In this document: one piece after another, positions 10,450 to 22,715 of the stretch
How the letters are laid out: each line of letters begins with the position of its first letter
Numbering within the stretch: position 1 is the stretch's first letter
NCBI RefSeq assembly: GCF_029867415.1
Contig: NW_026705001.1
Location: 340,501 to 404,500, forward strand
Reading direction: 5' to 3'
DNA length: 64,000 nucleotides
Source: Vicia villosa
Lineage: Eukaryota > Streptophyta > Magnoliopsida > Fabales > Fabaceae
Notes under the pieces: generated by a model
The model's database searches: none
Seen by the model: only the letters and a program-made list of their open reading frames with translations
What the model was told of the DNA's origin: nothing
Program-made: the position numbers and the translations under genes

Positions 10450-12603
10450 TGTATTTTACTCCATTGTTCACCATCATTAGTTATTTCATCTATGAACATA
10501 CTGATGATTCCAGACTGAGAAAAACTCCAAATAATAAACTCCCTCCTAGAAATTTTTTTGCTTACTTGAAAGCTTTCCTATTTAGTGCCCGCTAGTCTTT
10601 TCACAATTTCTGGAGTAACAACCTACTATGACGATGTTTCAACATCTGGTTGAACATCACTAAAGGTACTTCTCTCAATAGAGAAACTCATAAGCATACC
10701 TTGTTTTCTTTCAAGGAAAACATAAGAACCTTTGAAGACTTTGCAGATTATAGATTTTCCTTTGCTATAGATCACAAAAGAATATACCTATTACTATCCT
10801 CCAAGATATTCACCTTGCATTAGACTGATTAGATCCATTAGAATAAATTCTATAACTTTCGTAACTGTCTGATGTTGTACTTTCTAGTTGTCATCCTAAC
10901 TTCATCTTCCTTGAACACCAAGAAACAGAATAAGTAATTAAATACTTATGGTGACCACAAATAGCAATTGTTTTTAAATCCTCATAAGAACCCCATGCAT
11001 CTCATCAGAGACAAGACATTATTTCTTGATGATATATATCTTCAGACTTTAGTCAAATAACTAACTTGTGTTAAACATAATCTTCATTAGTATTTTAGAA
11101 GAATTTTATTACCAAGACTTAGATACTTCACCCAGAAATATTTAAACATCCAATGCCCTTATTTCCCCTTTTAGTATCACCAAAACGAATAACAATTGAT
11201 GCAATGAGACAAAACACATCACCAGTAACACTCTTACTGCAGTCTAGTGTCAGGAATATTCGGAGTCAAAATGCCAATTATCTTAGTTGAAGATCTAAGA
11301 TATGTAGGAGAAAATTAGGCAATTATCACCTTCAACGAGTTTTAACCACTACTTGGTTAACCAATGCTGATATTGACCTTATAGAAGTCAGGGAAATCAA
11401 ACAAAAGAACCAATTAAGATCAACTTACCATAGAAGAAGTCTTCAATGCAAGTATCTACCTATAGCTTGAGCAACTTGATTTCTAGCACAATGTTGAGGG
11501 ATTTAGATTGACATCATTGACTCAGCTTGCCTTTTGATTGAAACAACCTTTTGTCATTTGAGTTTCTTCATTGCTTGTCACAGCTTGAAAACTCATTTCC
11601 TTGTAGGCTTTGAAACATTTCTCCTCCTGAGAAAATTCCTCAATCTGATCTGATTTATCCTCAAAGACTTGATCATTATAGGGAGTCACCTTTCTCTGCA
11701 AGAAATAAATGGTAGACAATCTTCCTTCTCTTAAGACACAAGATGAAAAACAGTCTCCTTCTATTCCCTTCATGGTTGACAAACCATTTTATTCTTTAAG
11801 CACAAATTAGAAGTCCATCTTCCCGTCAAACCAGTTGCATCCTTGGCCAAAATAACATAGGAACACATCCTTCATTTAAGCCAAGAAGTAGAAAGCCCGT
11901 ACAACTGCTATTGAGATAGGTAGGGCATTCATTCTGCTCCATAAAGAATTCAAGGTCTTTCACACTCACAATATTTAATGTTTTTACATTAATTGGATTT
12001 TATCTCCAACTCCAACTTTATCTTGAGTATAATAGATTTATTGATGTTAGAACAAGTGTTTTGGACATTTGTCTAGACATTCAGTCCATTGTCCTATAAA
12101 TATGGTTGGATTTCCTTCCAAGGAACATAACAACCATAAGAAACCCTTAATACAAGCTCCTATAGAGTCGGGAATTAAAGAACACTCTTGTTTTTCTTCA
12201 ATAGCTTGTCACTTTCAAGTCAAGCCTCTTGATTAGAGACCATAGTACTTCTTCTTGATCAACTTCACATATGAACTCTTTTCTTTCAAACACACTTAGA
12301 TGTGCCTTTATGAGTGGACTTAGGGAATTCTCTAGTATCTTTGGCCACAATACAAGTGACAAAGAATGCTTACCAATTCCATGGATGAAGTTAATAATTT
12401 CAGAGTGACAAAGAGCCAACTCAAATTCTTTCCTTCTTTCTTCTTAACACCATGGTTCTTCCAACCTGTCAAACTTCAAATTCCCCTGGACATTGATTTC
12501 CAGAATGCTATTATTCTAACTTTCCAAAAGACAAGCAGTATCAGAAAAATATCTCCCTGAAGCTCACCCAATAAACACACATGATGTCTGCTCTGATGCC
12601 AAT
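10450..12603 (-). other. Decayed minus-strand retroelement interior, unclassified
   Basis: Only short broken ORFs are present on the minus strand (for example 11522-11782 and 12198-12419). The stretch lies directly 3' (in minus sense) of a Copia-type PBS at 12590-12601, so it is probably the leader and gag zone of a dead Copia element. None of its peptides matches a domain I recognise. No matching second LTR was found near 10450. Confidence 0.35.
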
Positions 12604-12800
12604 TGAAATTTCTAGTACAGGCAAAACACATGCTAACACAACTGTCTCACATGATGTCAAGATAGATGTAACAACATTTAGAAACAGACCAGACACATCA
12701 GACTGAAATTGATACTGAAATAAAATTGCAGAATGATAAACAACACAGAGAATTGTTAACCCAGTTCGGTACAACATCACCTTCTCTGGGTTTCAACAAA
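12590..12800 (-). mobile_element. Copia-like PBS and LTR end (fragment)
   Basis: On the minus strand TGGCATCAGAGC is one base from the initiator-tRNA-Met PBS TGGTATCAGAGC. Next to it at 12604 is an LTR end (TGAAATTTC on +, ending in CA on minus). The LTR body contains ACCCAGTTCGGTACAAC...CTCTGGG, resembling the corresponding part of the SIRE-like LTR at 25099-26061. Only about 200 bp of LTR is recognisable. Confidence 0.55.
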
Positions 12801-12854
12801 AATAAAACTATCTGCATTTTTTTGAATTTAATGAATATTTACTGATAAATTAAA

Positions 12855-13570
12855 AGAGAATAAATGTTATGCACTATCACTGTCACTGTTAGTGTAAAAT
12901 ATTTTACATGGTGATTGCACCACAACCATTAACAAGTAATACTTTATATATAATTAAAGAAAAAGTCAAATATCTACAAAATCTTAACGATTATACTTCA
13001 CTGATAACGTAAAACTTCTTTACATTATTAATGTATTTGAATTAAATTCAAAATACAATAATTGTACACAATTGTTTGATAAAAAGTACAAATCTTTTTA
13101 TATTATTCAACTAATTTTAATATATTTTATATTTTAGTGATTAAGTGAATGTCATTGTAATATATGTATTAGAGAAAAAAGAGTATGCACTGACAATGTA
13201 AAATAATTTTACTCCGTCAATCAATCTGACGCGTGTATCCAACTAAATCACTCTTTTAATTTAAAAATATCGATATGACATGACAAAATGTTATAATTTT
13301 ATTAGATGATGGTGTAAAACTTATTTACACTGACTGACAGTGCACTACCTTTAACCTCTATACATTAACACTACATCTCTTATTTTTTAGATAATAATTA
13401 ATTTTAAAATTGAGATTAATTGGTATGCACTGTCAGCGTAAATTGTTTTTACACCATTAGTGCATCATCACTATTCAAATGAATTATTTTAATAAAAATC
13501 CAATAATTTTAACAAATCAACAGTTGAATTTAACAGACAGTATAAAATTTTTTTTATACCATAATTGTAT
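12855..13570. repeat. Cluster of stacked MITE remnants upstream of UBC22
   Basis: The phrase TATGCACTGTCA(n)GTAAA followed by a run of T and ACACC recurs in both orientations at about 12865, 13000, 13168, 13310, 13423 and 13535. One probable full unit is about 13167-13363, whose ends (GTATGCACTGACAATGTAAA and its inverse TTTACACTGACTGACAGTGCACTAC) form inverted repeats. These lie within 1 kb of the UBC22 transcription start. Confidence 0.6.
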
Positions 13571-13898
13571 TCTAATAAAATTCTTTAAAATTTCAAATTT
13601 TTTATTTTCATTTTCTTTTAATCAAATTTAAAAATTTTTCAATTTCTTTTTACACCACCGATTAAAAATTCTGCCTCTTCCCCCCATTTTTGGACAGAAT
13701 ATTTTATCATCTCTTTTCTATTATTTTACTTTTACTACAACTAAACCCATTAAAAAACTCCTAATTTCCAAACCAAATTACTACATACTACTGATAATAG
13801 TACCGTTAGTCAATCTCATCCATGTGCATGTACATTCACGCGTCACCAAACCGCGTGACATTCTCTCCATTTAAGCGAAAACACAAGGAATCCAACGT

Positions 13899-13908
13899 CT
13901 ATAAATCC
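13899..13908 (+). promoter_or_regulatory. Candidate TATA box of UBC22
   Basis: CTATAAATCC is a good plant TATA match in a GC-richer patch (13850-13960) upstream of the leader. Transcription would begin near 13930. This is inferred from sequence only; a start nearer the CT-rich tract is also possible. Confidence 0.45.
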
Positions 13909-14188
13909 TGAAGATCTCGGCAACCAACACGTCATTTCAAAAATCCTAATCTCTATACCTAATTTGTCATTAACCAATTAATAAATCAATTAACCTATCC
14001 ATAAACACTTTTGTTATACATCGCTTTAACAATTAATTAAATCATAAATAATTGCGTCTCAATTTCCATTCCCACCCTCCGATTAATTAATTAATAAATT
14101 AAATATTAATTATTATTAATAATTTTATTTATGTGCCCTCAATTTTTTTTTTCATCCAATCAATCATTCATTTCATTGAGAGATCGCG

Positions 14189-14252
14189 CTCTCGCTCTTT
14201 CTCTCTCTCTCTCTCTCACTCCTCATTCTCTCTCTCTCTCTCTTCTTGCACC
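14189..14252 (+). repeat. CT microsatellite in the UBC22 5' leader
   Basis: Two (CT)n runs interrupted by CACTCCTCATT. Pyrimidine-rich CT tracts are common in plant 5' leaders. A likely 5'UTR intron donor follows at 14284 (CAG|GTGAAT), with an acceptor at 14970 (TTTGTGCAG). Confidence 0.8.
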
Positions 14253-15041
14253 TCCAAGCTTCTTCTCTTTGTCTGTGAAACAGGTGAATCTTCTTCATCC
14301 GATTTTTTGAGTTCAATTATTCAATTTCGATTTGTGTTAAACTCTGTTGAATTGTACCGAGGTGGTTCTTTTTTTGTAGTTTCGAAATTGGTGTTGAATT
14401 TCATGTTTCGATTATATCTATGGAATTTCTTTATGTGTTGTGTGTTTTGTGAATGATGCTTTTTCTAATCTGATAGGTAAGGGTTTGGTTTCTTTTGTGT
14501 TGGATTAAGAATATTGAGATTGCGGGGTTTCCATTTTTCACATTAGGGTTTTGCCCCTGTGATCGAGTTTTAAAAATAGTTTATTTTTTCATTCAATTTT
14601 GTTTAAAGTTTCTTTCTTTATGTGTGATGTGATATAGATTGATGCTTAATTGTGTTTTGTTGTGTGTGTATGAAGGGTTTTTGTTGTAATTGAAGACATT
14701 TAGGTTCAGAAGCTCTATGTGAGTTGGGTTTCCTTTCTATCTTCTTTTGATTTGGTGAATTGTTTCTTAGAGTGGTTCTGATGATAGGGTTATAGTTCTA
14801 AAGCATATTGGGCATGTGTATATTCTGAGTTTTTTGTTTTGTGATTGTAAAAGTGGCTGCAAATTGGCTTAATTTTAGATGTCATGACTATTTGGGTTTT
14901 GTTGGTTTTCTACTTGAAATTTCTGGTGAAGGCATTTTGACTTTACTGCTTCAACCTTTGATTTGTGCAGCAAATCAGCTCAGAACCTCCTCACTCCTCA
15001 GTGACAGAACTATTCAGAGGGTACCCTTGTGCTGCTGATTG

Positions 15042-17119
15042 ATGGTAAGCATTTATTTTCTTAAAAGATCCACAAGATACCGAATCATGTGTCATATGCC
15101 AATTTAATAACGTGCAGAGTGCAGCAGATTTTTCTTGTAGTTGTTCAATAACGGTTGTTTGTCGCTTAGTTGTTCGATTCCATTTTGGTTATCTGACTGT
15201 CTTGTAGTTGTTTGATTCCATTTTGGTTCAGTAGCGCTTGTGTGTAGTTCTTCTATTTCTTTTTGGTTTAACGTTTGACGTATAGTTGTTCTATTCCACT
15301 TTGGTTTAACGTTTGTCGTGTAGTTGTTCAATTCTATTTTGGTTCAGTAATGTTTGTGTAGTTGTTCAATTCCATTTTGGTTTAATAACGTAGGTTCTTA
15401 CATGGTTCATGGTGCTTTTGTTGTAGGCTACTAATGAAAATCTTCCGCCTAATGTAATAAAGCAACTTGCCAAGGAGTTGAAAAATCTTGATGAAACCCC
15501 TCCCGAGGGCATTAAAGTTGTGGTTAATGATGATGATTTCTCAACGATATATGCTGACATAGATGGCCCAGGCAAGTATTTTCATATTTTAGTGAAACAT
15601 GGGACATTATGTGTAGAGCTCAAGCTGAAATTTTGTTGTGTTGTGTTTTTTTGCAGCCGGCACTCCTTATGAAAATGGAGTTTTCCGCATGAAGTTGCTA
15701 TTGTCCCGTGATTTTCCACATTCGCCTCCTAAAGGTATGTTATAATATTATTATATTCGTATTTTTTCTTTGGAATTCTGAATTGTTGTTTTTGTTGAAC
15801 TGTCTTATGTGATGGAATTTATTTTTTAATCGATCCTTAAAGCTTTGGTTGCCCTGCGGTTCTTGAATTTCTCCTCTATTCTGGATTGAAAGAATCTTGT
15901 ATGTTAGTGTTGTATGCGATGGAATTTATTTATTTTTATCGATCCTTAAAACATTGGCTGCCATGTGGTTTTTGAATTTCTCCCCTACTCTGGATTGAAA
16001 GAATCTTGTATGTTAGTGTTGTATGCGATGGATTTTATTTTTTTATTGATCCTTGAAACATTGATTGCTCTGTGGCTCTTGAATTTCTGCTCTTTTCTGG
16101 ATTGAAAGAATCTCGTATGTTAGTGTTTCACGAGGTGTTATCTAACTTGTGAATCAATTGAATTTAATGTAGGATATTTTTTGACCAAGATTTTCCATCC
16201 AAATGTTGCAAACAATGGAGAGATTTGTGTCAACACACTTAAAAAGGATTGGAATCCTAGCCTTGGATTACGGCATGTTCTTATCGTAAGTCTTTTGGCT
16301 GTCCTAGTAATGAAGCTATTTTTTCCCAACTTACCTGTCTTCCTACAGTAGAGTTGTTTAAATATTCTTGATTTTATTAAATTTAATTCTGGTTGATAGG
16401 ACTTTTAATTTATCGATACTGATTTTCATAATCGACAGGTTGTTAGGTGTCTATTGATTGAACCATTTCCGGAGTCAGCTTTAAATGAACTGGCTGGTAA
16501 ACTACTGCTTGAAGATTACGAGGAGTATGCCAGACATGCCAGGTGAGTTAAGCCAATGGTGCTGCTCCTGTCAATTCATTGCTTGTATAGGTTGATCCAT
16601 GGTTTTGATAGATTTTCTTTAGCTAAATTAGTTTCATTGCTAGTTTCTTACCTATCCGATTCGCCATCTCGTGTTTGTAATTGAGAAGCTTTAATCATGA
16701 CATGCAGGATTTACACTGGCATTCATGCAAAACCAAAGGCCAAGTTCAAAAGCGGAGCTATAACCGAATCAACTACTGCTCTGAATGTTGATCAGACGAA
16801 CACCTCAGTGCTTAATGCTGACATCAAAACCATGCCGTCAAGTGCTGCTTTGCCCCCATTGTCGACAAGTGCTGCTTTGCCACCATTGTCGTCAAGTGCT
16901 GCTTTGCCACCATTATCGCTGCCCTCGACCACTGCAGCAAGAGGTGCTAGTCAGGATCAGGCAGGGGGTATTCTGACCGAGTCGTCTGCCAATCGTTCTA
17001 CTGCTGCTGCGGTAGTTTCTGCTGCTCATGCACCACAGAAGAAAGAAATTGGAACTGCCAAAGCTCAGGCAGACAAGAAGAAGCTAGATGCAAGAAAGAA
17101 AAGTTTAAAAAGATTATGA
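15042..17119 (+). CDS. UBC22: Ubiquitin-conjugating enzyme E2, UBC22/UBE2S type
   Basis: Six coding exons: 15042-15044, 15427-15571, 15657-15734, 16173-16285, 16439-16542, 16708-17119. They total 855 nt, or 284 residues plus stop. The UBC fold spans about residues 8-155, with the HPN motif at 84-86 and catalytic Cys94 in GEICVNTL. The protein should take ubiquitin from E1 and pass it on; UBE2S-family enzymes extend Lys11-linked chains for the anaphase-promoting complex, and plant UBC22 is the orthologue. The C-terminal extension (from about 165) carries three [13 protein letters not shown] repeats, an Ala/Ser-rich linker and a Lys-rich end finishing KSLKRL, like the Leu-Arg tail with which UBE2S docks on the APC/C. 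Oddities: the first coding exon is the ATG alone (ATG|GTAAGC), and intron 2 uses a GC donor (CAG|GCAAGT). All other introns are GT-AG. It appears functional. Confidence 0.93.
15133..15392 (+). repeat. Tandem repeat in UBC22 intron 1
   Basis: Roughly six degenerate units of 35-55 bp share the core TAGTTGTTC(G/A)ATTCCATTTTGGTT. They sit wholly between the ATG exon and exon 2. Confidence 0.8.
15811..16130 (+). repeat. Three-copy tandem repeat in UBC22 intron 3
   Basis: Three copies of a unit of about 105 bp contain GATGGAATTTATTTTT, ATCGATCCTTAAA and TCTGGATTGAAAGAATC. They make up most of the intron and are 80-90% alike by eye. Confidence 0.8.
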
Positions 17120-18160
17120 TTAAGTTGTTCAATAATCGAACTTTTTTTTTTTTTTTCCTGTTTTAGTTTTGTTATTTGATAGAGAGAAAGAAAGAGGGGG
17201 CAGAGAAAAGGATTCGAAATTTGGTTTATGGATGTGTACTATTGAAATGGGTGAAATTGTGAACTACTATTGATCTTTTAGGCAAAGAAGATTCACCCTT
17301 ATTTTATTTCCATTATTTATTTGTTTTTGTGTTTTCTTTTCAAATTGATCTCTATAAGCAACCTTAGTATCATTTATTGTTGATTACTTAGTCTCTAATT
17401 TTACTCAAACCCCTCACTATTATTCCATCATATTCATTGGAAACTTGACAAGTCCACCTTGTACTTTTCCTCATAGGACATGTAATCAAGTTTAGAATGA
17501 TACATCAATTACTTGGGGTGTATCTTTCTTTGTTCTTGTAATGGTTAGATGATACATCAATCACTTTGGAGATTACTTGGAGTGATAACAATCACACGGG
17601 TATTTTTCATCCTAGGACATGAGACCTTCGAATGATACCAATCACTTGGGGGTATTTTCCACCGTCCTTGTAGTGGTTAGATGATACACATCAATTTTAT
17701 GTTAAATTTTAATTCACCTTTAACCCAACATAAAAAGAGTAATAAACACTGTAAATTCTACAAAGAAAATCAACAGTATTCAGCAGCATTGACAATTTCT
17801 TCCTCTTGGTTTGTTGTCTAACATCCGAGACTAATTTCAATGTAAGGACGTTGCAAAGCTTCTTTTACAATATCACAATATTACTTTATTGTTATTGTTA
17901 TTTTCTAAAAGATTTACAAATTATGCAAAAAAAAATAAAAATCACTCCACAAATAATTAAAATTAAACGACAAATTCAGTGCAAATACTATTTTACAGAC
18001 GGTCAGTGTATATCCATTGCACTCAAAGAAATGATACTATTAATGCAGACAAATTTAATCCTAAATTTCAACTTTTAATATGACAACTACTATGAAAAAT
18101 ATAATCAATAATTTTTTTTCATTAGACGTGTAATTATTATTAGTAATAATTGACCCACTA
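17120..18160 (+). other. UBC22 3' flank and intergenic stretch with local repeats
   Basis: 17120 to about 17310 is the probable UBC22 3'UTR (poly-T tract at 17143). About 17470-17695 contains two to three diverged copies of a unit with ATGATACATCAATCACTT and CTTGTAGTGGTTAGATGATACA. The rest is AT-rich with no credible gene. Confidence 0.45.
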
Positions 18161-18161
18161 A

Positions 18162-18250
18162 CAGTTTTGAAAGGTTGACCCAACTGGATACATCTCTAGT
18201 TCACGGTCCAACCGGTTGAACCGGCGAGTTCGGTCCAGTTTTTAAAACAT
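18162..18250. repeat. CCGGTT-rich element end
   Basis: The sequence around GGTCCAACCGGTTGAACCGG...GGTCCAGTTTTTAAAACA resembles the ends of a common plant DNA-element family with CCGGTTnAACCGG motifs. Only one end is seen and no target duplication could be set. Confidence 0.35.
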
Positions 18251-18269
18251 TGCTATAAAATTTAGAGTT

Positions 18270-19048
18270 CGAAATTATTGAACTTATGAACAAATACGAT
18301 GACTTCATTATCCTGTTGTTATATGTTGATGATATGCTTATTGTAGGAAAAAAATATTTCTAACATTAACAGGTTAAAGAAGCAATTGGGGGAGTCATGA
18401 AAGACATGTGAGCAGCTAAACAGATTCTTGACATTAGAATCTTGTGTGACAGAAAAGAGAAGAAACTTTGGATGTCACAAGAACATTATATCGAAAGAGT
18501 GCTGCAAAGATTCAAAATGGAAAACTAAGGCGATAAACACTCCTCTTGCTACTCATTTCAAGTTGAGTTCTAATCAAAGTCCTTCAAGTGAAGATGAAGC
18601 ATTTGATTTCAGAAAGTCTAGTTCGGCATACACGATTAAATTTGCAGGGGAGCTGTAGCTTGGCAGTCCAGATTGCAAAAGTGTGTAGCATTGTCTACTA
18701 TAGAGGCTGACTTTATTGCCATTACCGAAGGATGCAAAAAGTTACTGTGATTGGAGAAATTTTTGCAGGAGCTTGGTTTTGTTCAAGACAAATATGTGTT
18801 ATTTGTTGATAGTCAAAGCGCTTTTCATCTTGGTAAGAATCCAACTTTTCATAATAGGTCTAAAACATTGACGTGAGATATCATTGGATATGTGATTTTT
18901 TGAATTCTAAGTTGCTGGAGTTAGCTAAAGTTCATATAGATGATAATGGTTCTGATATGATGACTAAAACATTACCAAGATGGAAGTTTGAAGCTTGTTG
19001 TTATATTTCCAGTTTGGAAATTTCCTCCACATGGTTGTGAGGGGGAGA
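18270..19048 (+). pseudogene. Copia reverse transcriptase/RNase H remnant
   Basis: The + strand reads the RT active-site motif LLYVDDMLIVG (about 18310-18345), then LKKQLG, MSQEHYIERVLQRF and INTPLATHFKLS. A deletion follows, then RNase H: VAWQSRLQKCVALSTIEA, FIAITEGCKKLL and LFVDSQSAFHL. It ends in the MTKTLPRWKFEACC tail typical of Copia (Tork/Tnt1-like) pol. Stops and frame changes occur throughout. A purine-rich PPT (GAGGGGGAGA) at 19040-19049 leads into the 3' LTR. Confidence 0.85.
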
Positions 19049-19333
19049 TGTGTTTGGCTTGAGTTCTCTTCCTATGTGAAGAAAAGCCAAAATATGAATA
19101 GCTTATTTATCTCACTTATTTAAGTGGATAGTGTCAATATAAGGTTAAGAGAGATAGAGAGAAAATAAGAATTCAAAAGAGAGAAAAGAGGAGAGAAATT
19201 CATTCCCGTTTTTTCTGCATCAATCTCACTAATTTTTTGGGCATGTTTGTAACTCATGTATCTAACTTTTGACCGTTCTAAATTTGAAAACAAAGTCTGA
19301 GTTGAGAGATATGTGCCTCGCATTGGATCTGTA
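19049..19333 (+). repeat. 3' LTR of the Copia remnant, first part
   Basis: The LTR starts with TGTGTTTGGC directly after the PPT. It is cut at 19333 by the SIRE-like insertion. Sequence after the second CTGTA (from 26067) is its probable continuation. Confidence 0.65.
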
Positions 19334-20263
19334 TGAAATTCTAGTATCAGATATGTAATTTCGAAAGAGATGTCACGATACTAATATCTGAGAACAAACA
19401 CTTATGGAACAAGTTGCTAACAGTAACAAAAGAAGCAGTGCAGAAAAGTAAAAGACACAAGGAGTTATTTACCTAGTTCGGAACAACCTCCCTACTCTGG
19501 GGGCTACTAAGCCAGAGATGAAATTAATATACAATAGTATCAATTTGAAGTTAAACTCCCCCATTTACAACTTCTCACTTAATCACTACCCTTCCTATGA
19601 CTTCTACCTAAGACTCACCTAGGTATGAGGCCCTCCTCAAATCCCCTCAGTCACAACCCGTGACAAACAACACAAACAATCAAAAGTAGAAGACACTCTT
19701 CAAATACACATAATTCTCAATACTTAAAAGCTTATGAGAATTGACGCATACTCTCCTTGCTTAACAGCTTCGGAGATCAAACATATTACAACTCAACAAA
19801 AACACTCCACCTCTAGTATCAAACCAATGCTAGAGTGGATTACACGTAACACAATAAGGGAATCGAAAACCTAACACTAGGTAATCACACACCATAGAGT
19901 CCTTTTTCAAAACCAAAAGCCGCAGCACAATTAGGATTATCAAGTCTCTGTATATAAGTAGCAGGGGAGTATCCCATGAGCGGGCTTGGGCCATTCTTCA
20001 AAGAAGGTTCTAAAGTTACCCATAAAAATTCCAATAAATCAGGTCAAGATTACTCCAATATTGTCGGAGTAGTTTTAGAAAATTCCTCCTGAGATTATGC
20101 ATGTGCACCTGTCAACAAATAAATTAAACAACCTAACTTAAAACATAAACTATCACTCAGTTCAGTTTTAGTAACCTGATGTTAAGACATCTGTTTTGAC
20201 ATCTTGCAAAAACACCCCAATAATATGTTTTACCAAAATTGCGGCCAACACACAGAACCTACA
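19334..20263 (-). repeat. 3' LTR of the SIRE-like element
   Basis: This 930-bp LTR starts TGAAATTCTAGTATCAG and ends CAGAACCTACA on +. It differs from its partner by many substitutions and small indels, so the insertion is old compared with the Ogre-like element. Confidence 0.92.
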
Positions 20264-20651
20264 ACCCCCCCCCCCCCCTTTGACAAATTTTGGCTTAAAC
20301 ATTATTAGCACACTAACACACATCAGAGTAGCAGCACACAAAAAAACACAAAAAATAATACTCCCCCTCAACCTTACAAACGCAAACATTGCAACTCCCC
20401 CTCAAGAGCAACATCATCGAAACTATACTATATTACTCTTTTAAACTCTCCCCTTTTTAGCCATAATGTGCCAACTATATAGAGTAAGCAGATATAGTCA
20501 AAGTAGTTTAGAATACATCACCAAATATCCATGGAGCAGGCACACGCAGGTGCCAAAAACTCAAGAAAAAAAACCACAAAAAGGAGATCAACAATATAGA
20601 CATTAACTGTCTTCAGAATCAGTAGACCCAGCAGCTTCGGAGCTGCCTTTC

Positions 20652-22646
20652 TCATTTTTCAGAATCTCCTCCTTCCAAGCCTACTTCCACATTCGCATTG
20701 TCAACCTGCTTCAAATCCTTAATCATCTGTTCAAACTCAAGCTTTCTTGTTGAACTCACCCGTATGACTTCATCAAGATCTTTGCAGGCCTCCATGAGTT
20801 CAGAGATCATTCCAACCTTTGTGGGGTTCATGTTCACAGCAGGTGCCGATGTCATACCACTGTCTGGAACATGCTTACCAATAAACGGTTTGGAGTGAAG
20901 AGACATGACAGACTCTCTTTTGGCTATCACATCAGTACAAAGAAGATCCCAGGATGCTGACTGAGGATAATTCCACAGATAAGAATAGGAAAGGAAATAG
21001 GCAATTTTACTGCACGAGAACTAGCATGCTTCATAGATTGATCAAATATGAAATTACCATAATCAAACGCCTTCTTGCTGCCCACAACATAAATGAATTT
21101 TCCCAAACTCACAGAGATAACCGAGGAGTTGTTGGTTGGGGCCCAGTTTGCAGCTCCAATTTTATGCAGGATAGCATATTTGAAACTCAGTTTGCTAGCT
21201 GGGAGCTTGTGCTTCACAGGCCAGGTGCTAACTTGGTTTGCAGTAATAGTTTGGCAAATTTGATTATTAGTTGCTTCCAATTCACCTTGTTACTCTTCAC
21301 ACCTGCCCAGATACCTGTTGATAACAACAGGAGAGAACTCAATGCATCTACCTCTCACAAATACTTTCCTGAACTCTTTACTTCTGGGGTCAGCACAGTC
21401 TACAGGAATATTGACAATGAATTCCTTTACAAGACCCTCATAATACTTACCAAACTGAGTTACAGTCTTTATCAAGCCAGCATGAGCGATCAGCTCCATA
21501 ATCTTTGGGCACTCAAAAGCCTCTTTTCCCAGCTCTTTTTCAAGAGCAATTCTCCGTTGATAAACATACTTCCAATGGTCAACACTGTCCCTAGAGTGAA
21601 AATAAATGTTGTCCATAGGGACATCAGACACTTTGACAGAGAGGTTCTTCATCTTGGATTTTTTATTAATCAAGATGTCTTGGACATCATCTACATCATC
21701 ACTATCTGAATTAGCAATATCCATGAAGTTCCTCTTGTTAAAGCTAGATACCTCTTTACTCCAAGGCTTTGAAGGACCATACTAGTCTCTGTCTTGGTAG
21801 AGGTGGAGGTAGCCACATACTTGCCTTTTATGGACCTGAGTCTCTTAGCGAGACCAGCCATCACAGTGGTGATAAGGTCATTGTCAGATAAATCATCAAG
21901 ATTTACCACAACCACAACAACATGATTTTGTGATTCCCTTGGATTAGAAGTATCACGAATGTGAAAAGATTCCTTCCCTGCAGAGGATATCTCTACCCCT
22001 TGCTCAACACTGGTTCTGACTTCCTCTAGGACTGAGGTAGCAAGCTTGGCAAGCTTACCTTCTCCCCCATCTCTTTCCAAGCTAGATGAGGCAGTAACAT
22101 CATGAGGGTTAATACCTATGTTTGCCTCAACAAGCATTTGAGAGGTCTCATCCACAGTTATACCTAAAGCCTGAGCTATAATCTTTCTAATGTGTCTATC
22201 AGTAGCCACAATGTTTTTCTCTGAAGCGTTAGGGCAGGATGACTCAATACTAAGTTTAGAAGAGTTACCTCTAGGAAAATTAGAAGCAGCTTACGATGGC
22301 CTTGCATAGGGCAATTTGGCCCTCTTAAACTCCGTCGCAGAGCACAGAACAATGGACAGGGGGACAACATCAAGCACGTCATCAAGGGAAGGCGATACCG
22401 GGTGGGTTTTTGACCTAGATACAAGAAGACGAACCACAATGTTGTGACATCTTTGGGAATTTGTGAACTGGAGAGAGGTGAAGAAGGAGGCTTCTTTTTG
22501 GCACGAAGATGAAGGGGTTGTTGGAGTGAAAGAGGGCAATAGTGTGGCGTGAGGGAAGATATTTGACGATGATTTGAATTGATTGTTTTTGATGAGCGCT
22601 CTTTTAATTTTGGAGCCCTAAAATAGCATTCGTGACATGGTGGCAC
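20652..22646 (-). pseudogene. Envelope-like ORF3 of the SIRE-like element
   Basis: Open segments run 22646-22176, 22209-21691, 21724-21290, 21280-20927 and 20930-20652 on the minus strand, shifting frame between them. The central part has the pattern WKYVYQRRIALEKELG, VKEFIVNIPVDCADP and FSPVVINRYLG, then LSFKYAILHKIGAANWAPT and FIFDQSMKHASS. This is the conserved core of the 'envelope-like' or 'putative plant transposon' protein found after pol in SIRE elements. The C-terminal piece (20930-20652) is predicted coiled coil. At least three frame breaks inactivate it. Whether such proteins have any envelope role is unproven. Confidence 0.75.
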
Positions 22647-22715
22647 TTTGATTGTATAAAGGCACTTTTAATTGTATAAAGGCACTTTGATGATATTCCC
22701 GCACACTTTTAATTG

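Noticed and set aside
16785..16976. Overlapping ORF in the UBC22 last exon with HCRQVLLC repeats
   Set aside because: It is the same 27-bp DNA repeat read out of frame. The UBC22 frame is continuous with the conserved E2 exons.
20954..21709. 251-codon + strand ORF
   Set aside because: It is the antisense shadow of the minus-strand envelope-like ORF3, which carries the recognisable motifs.
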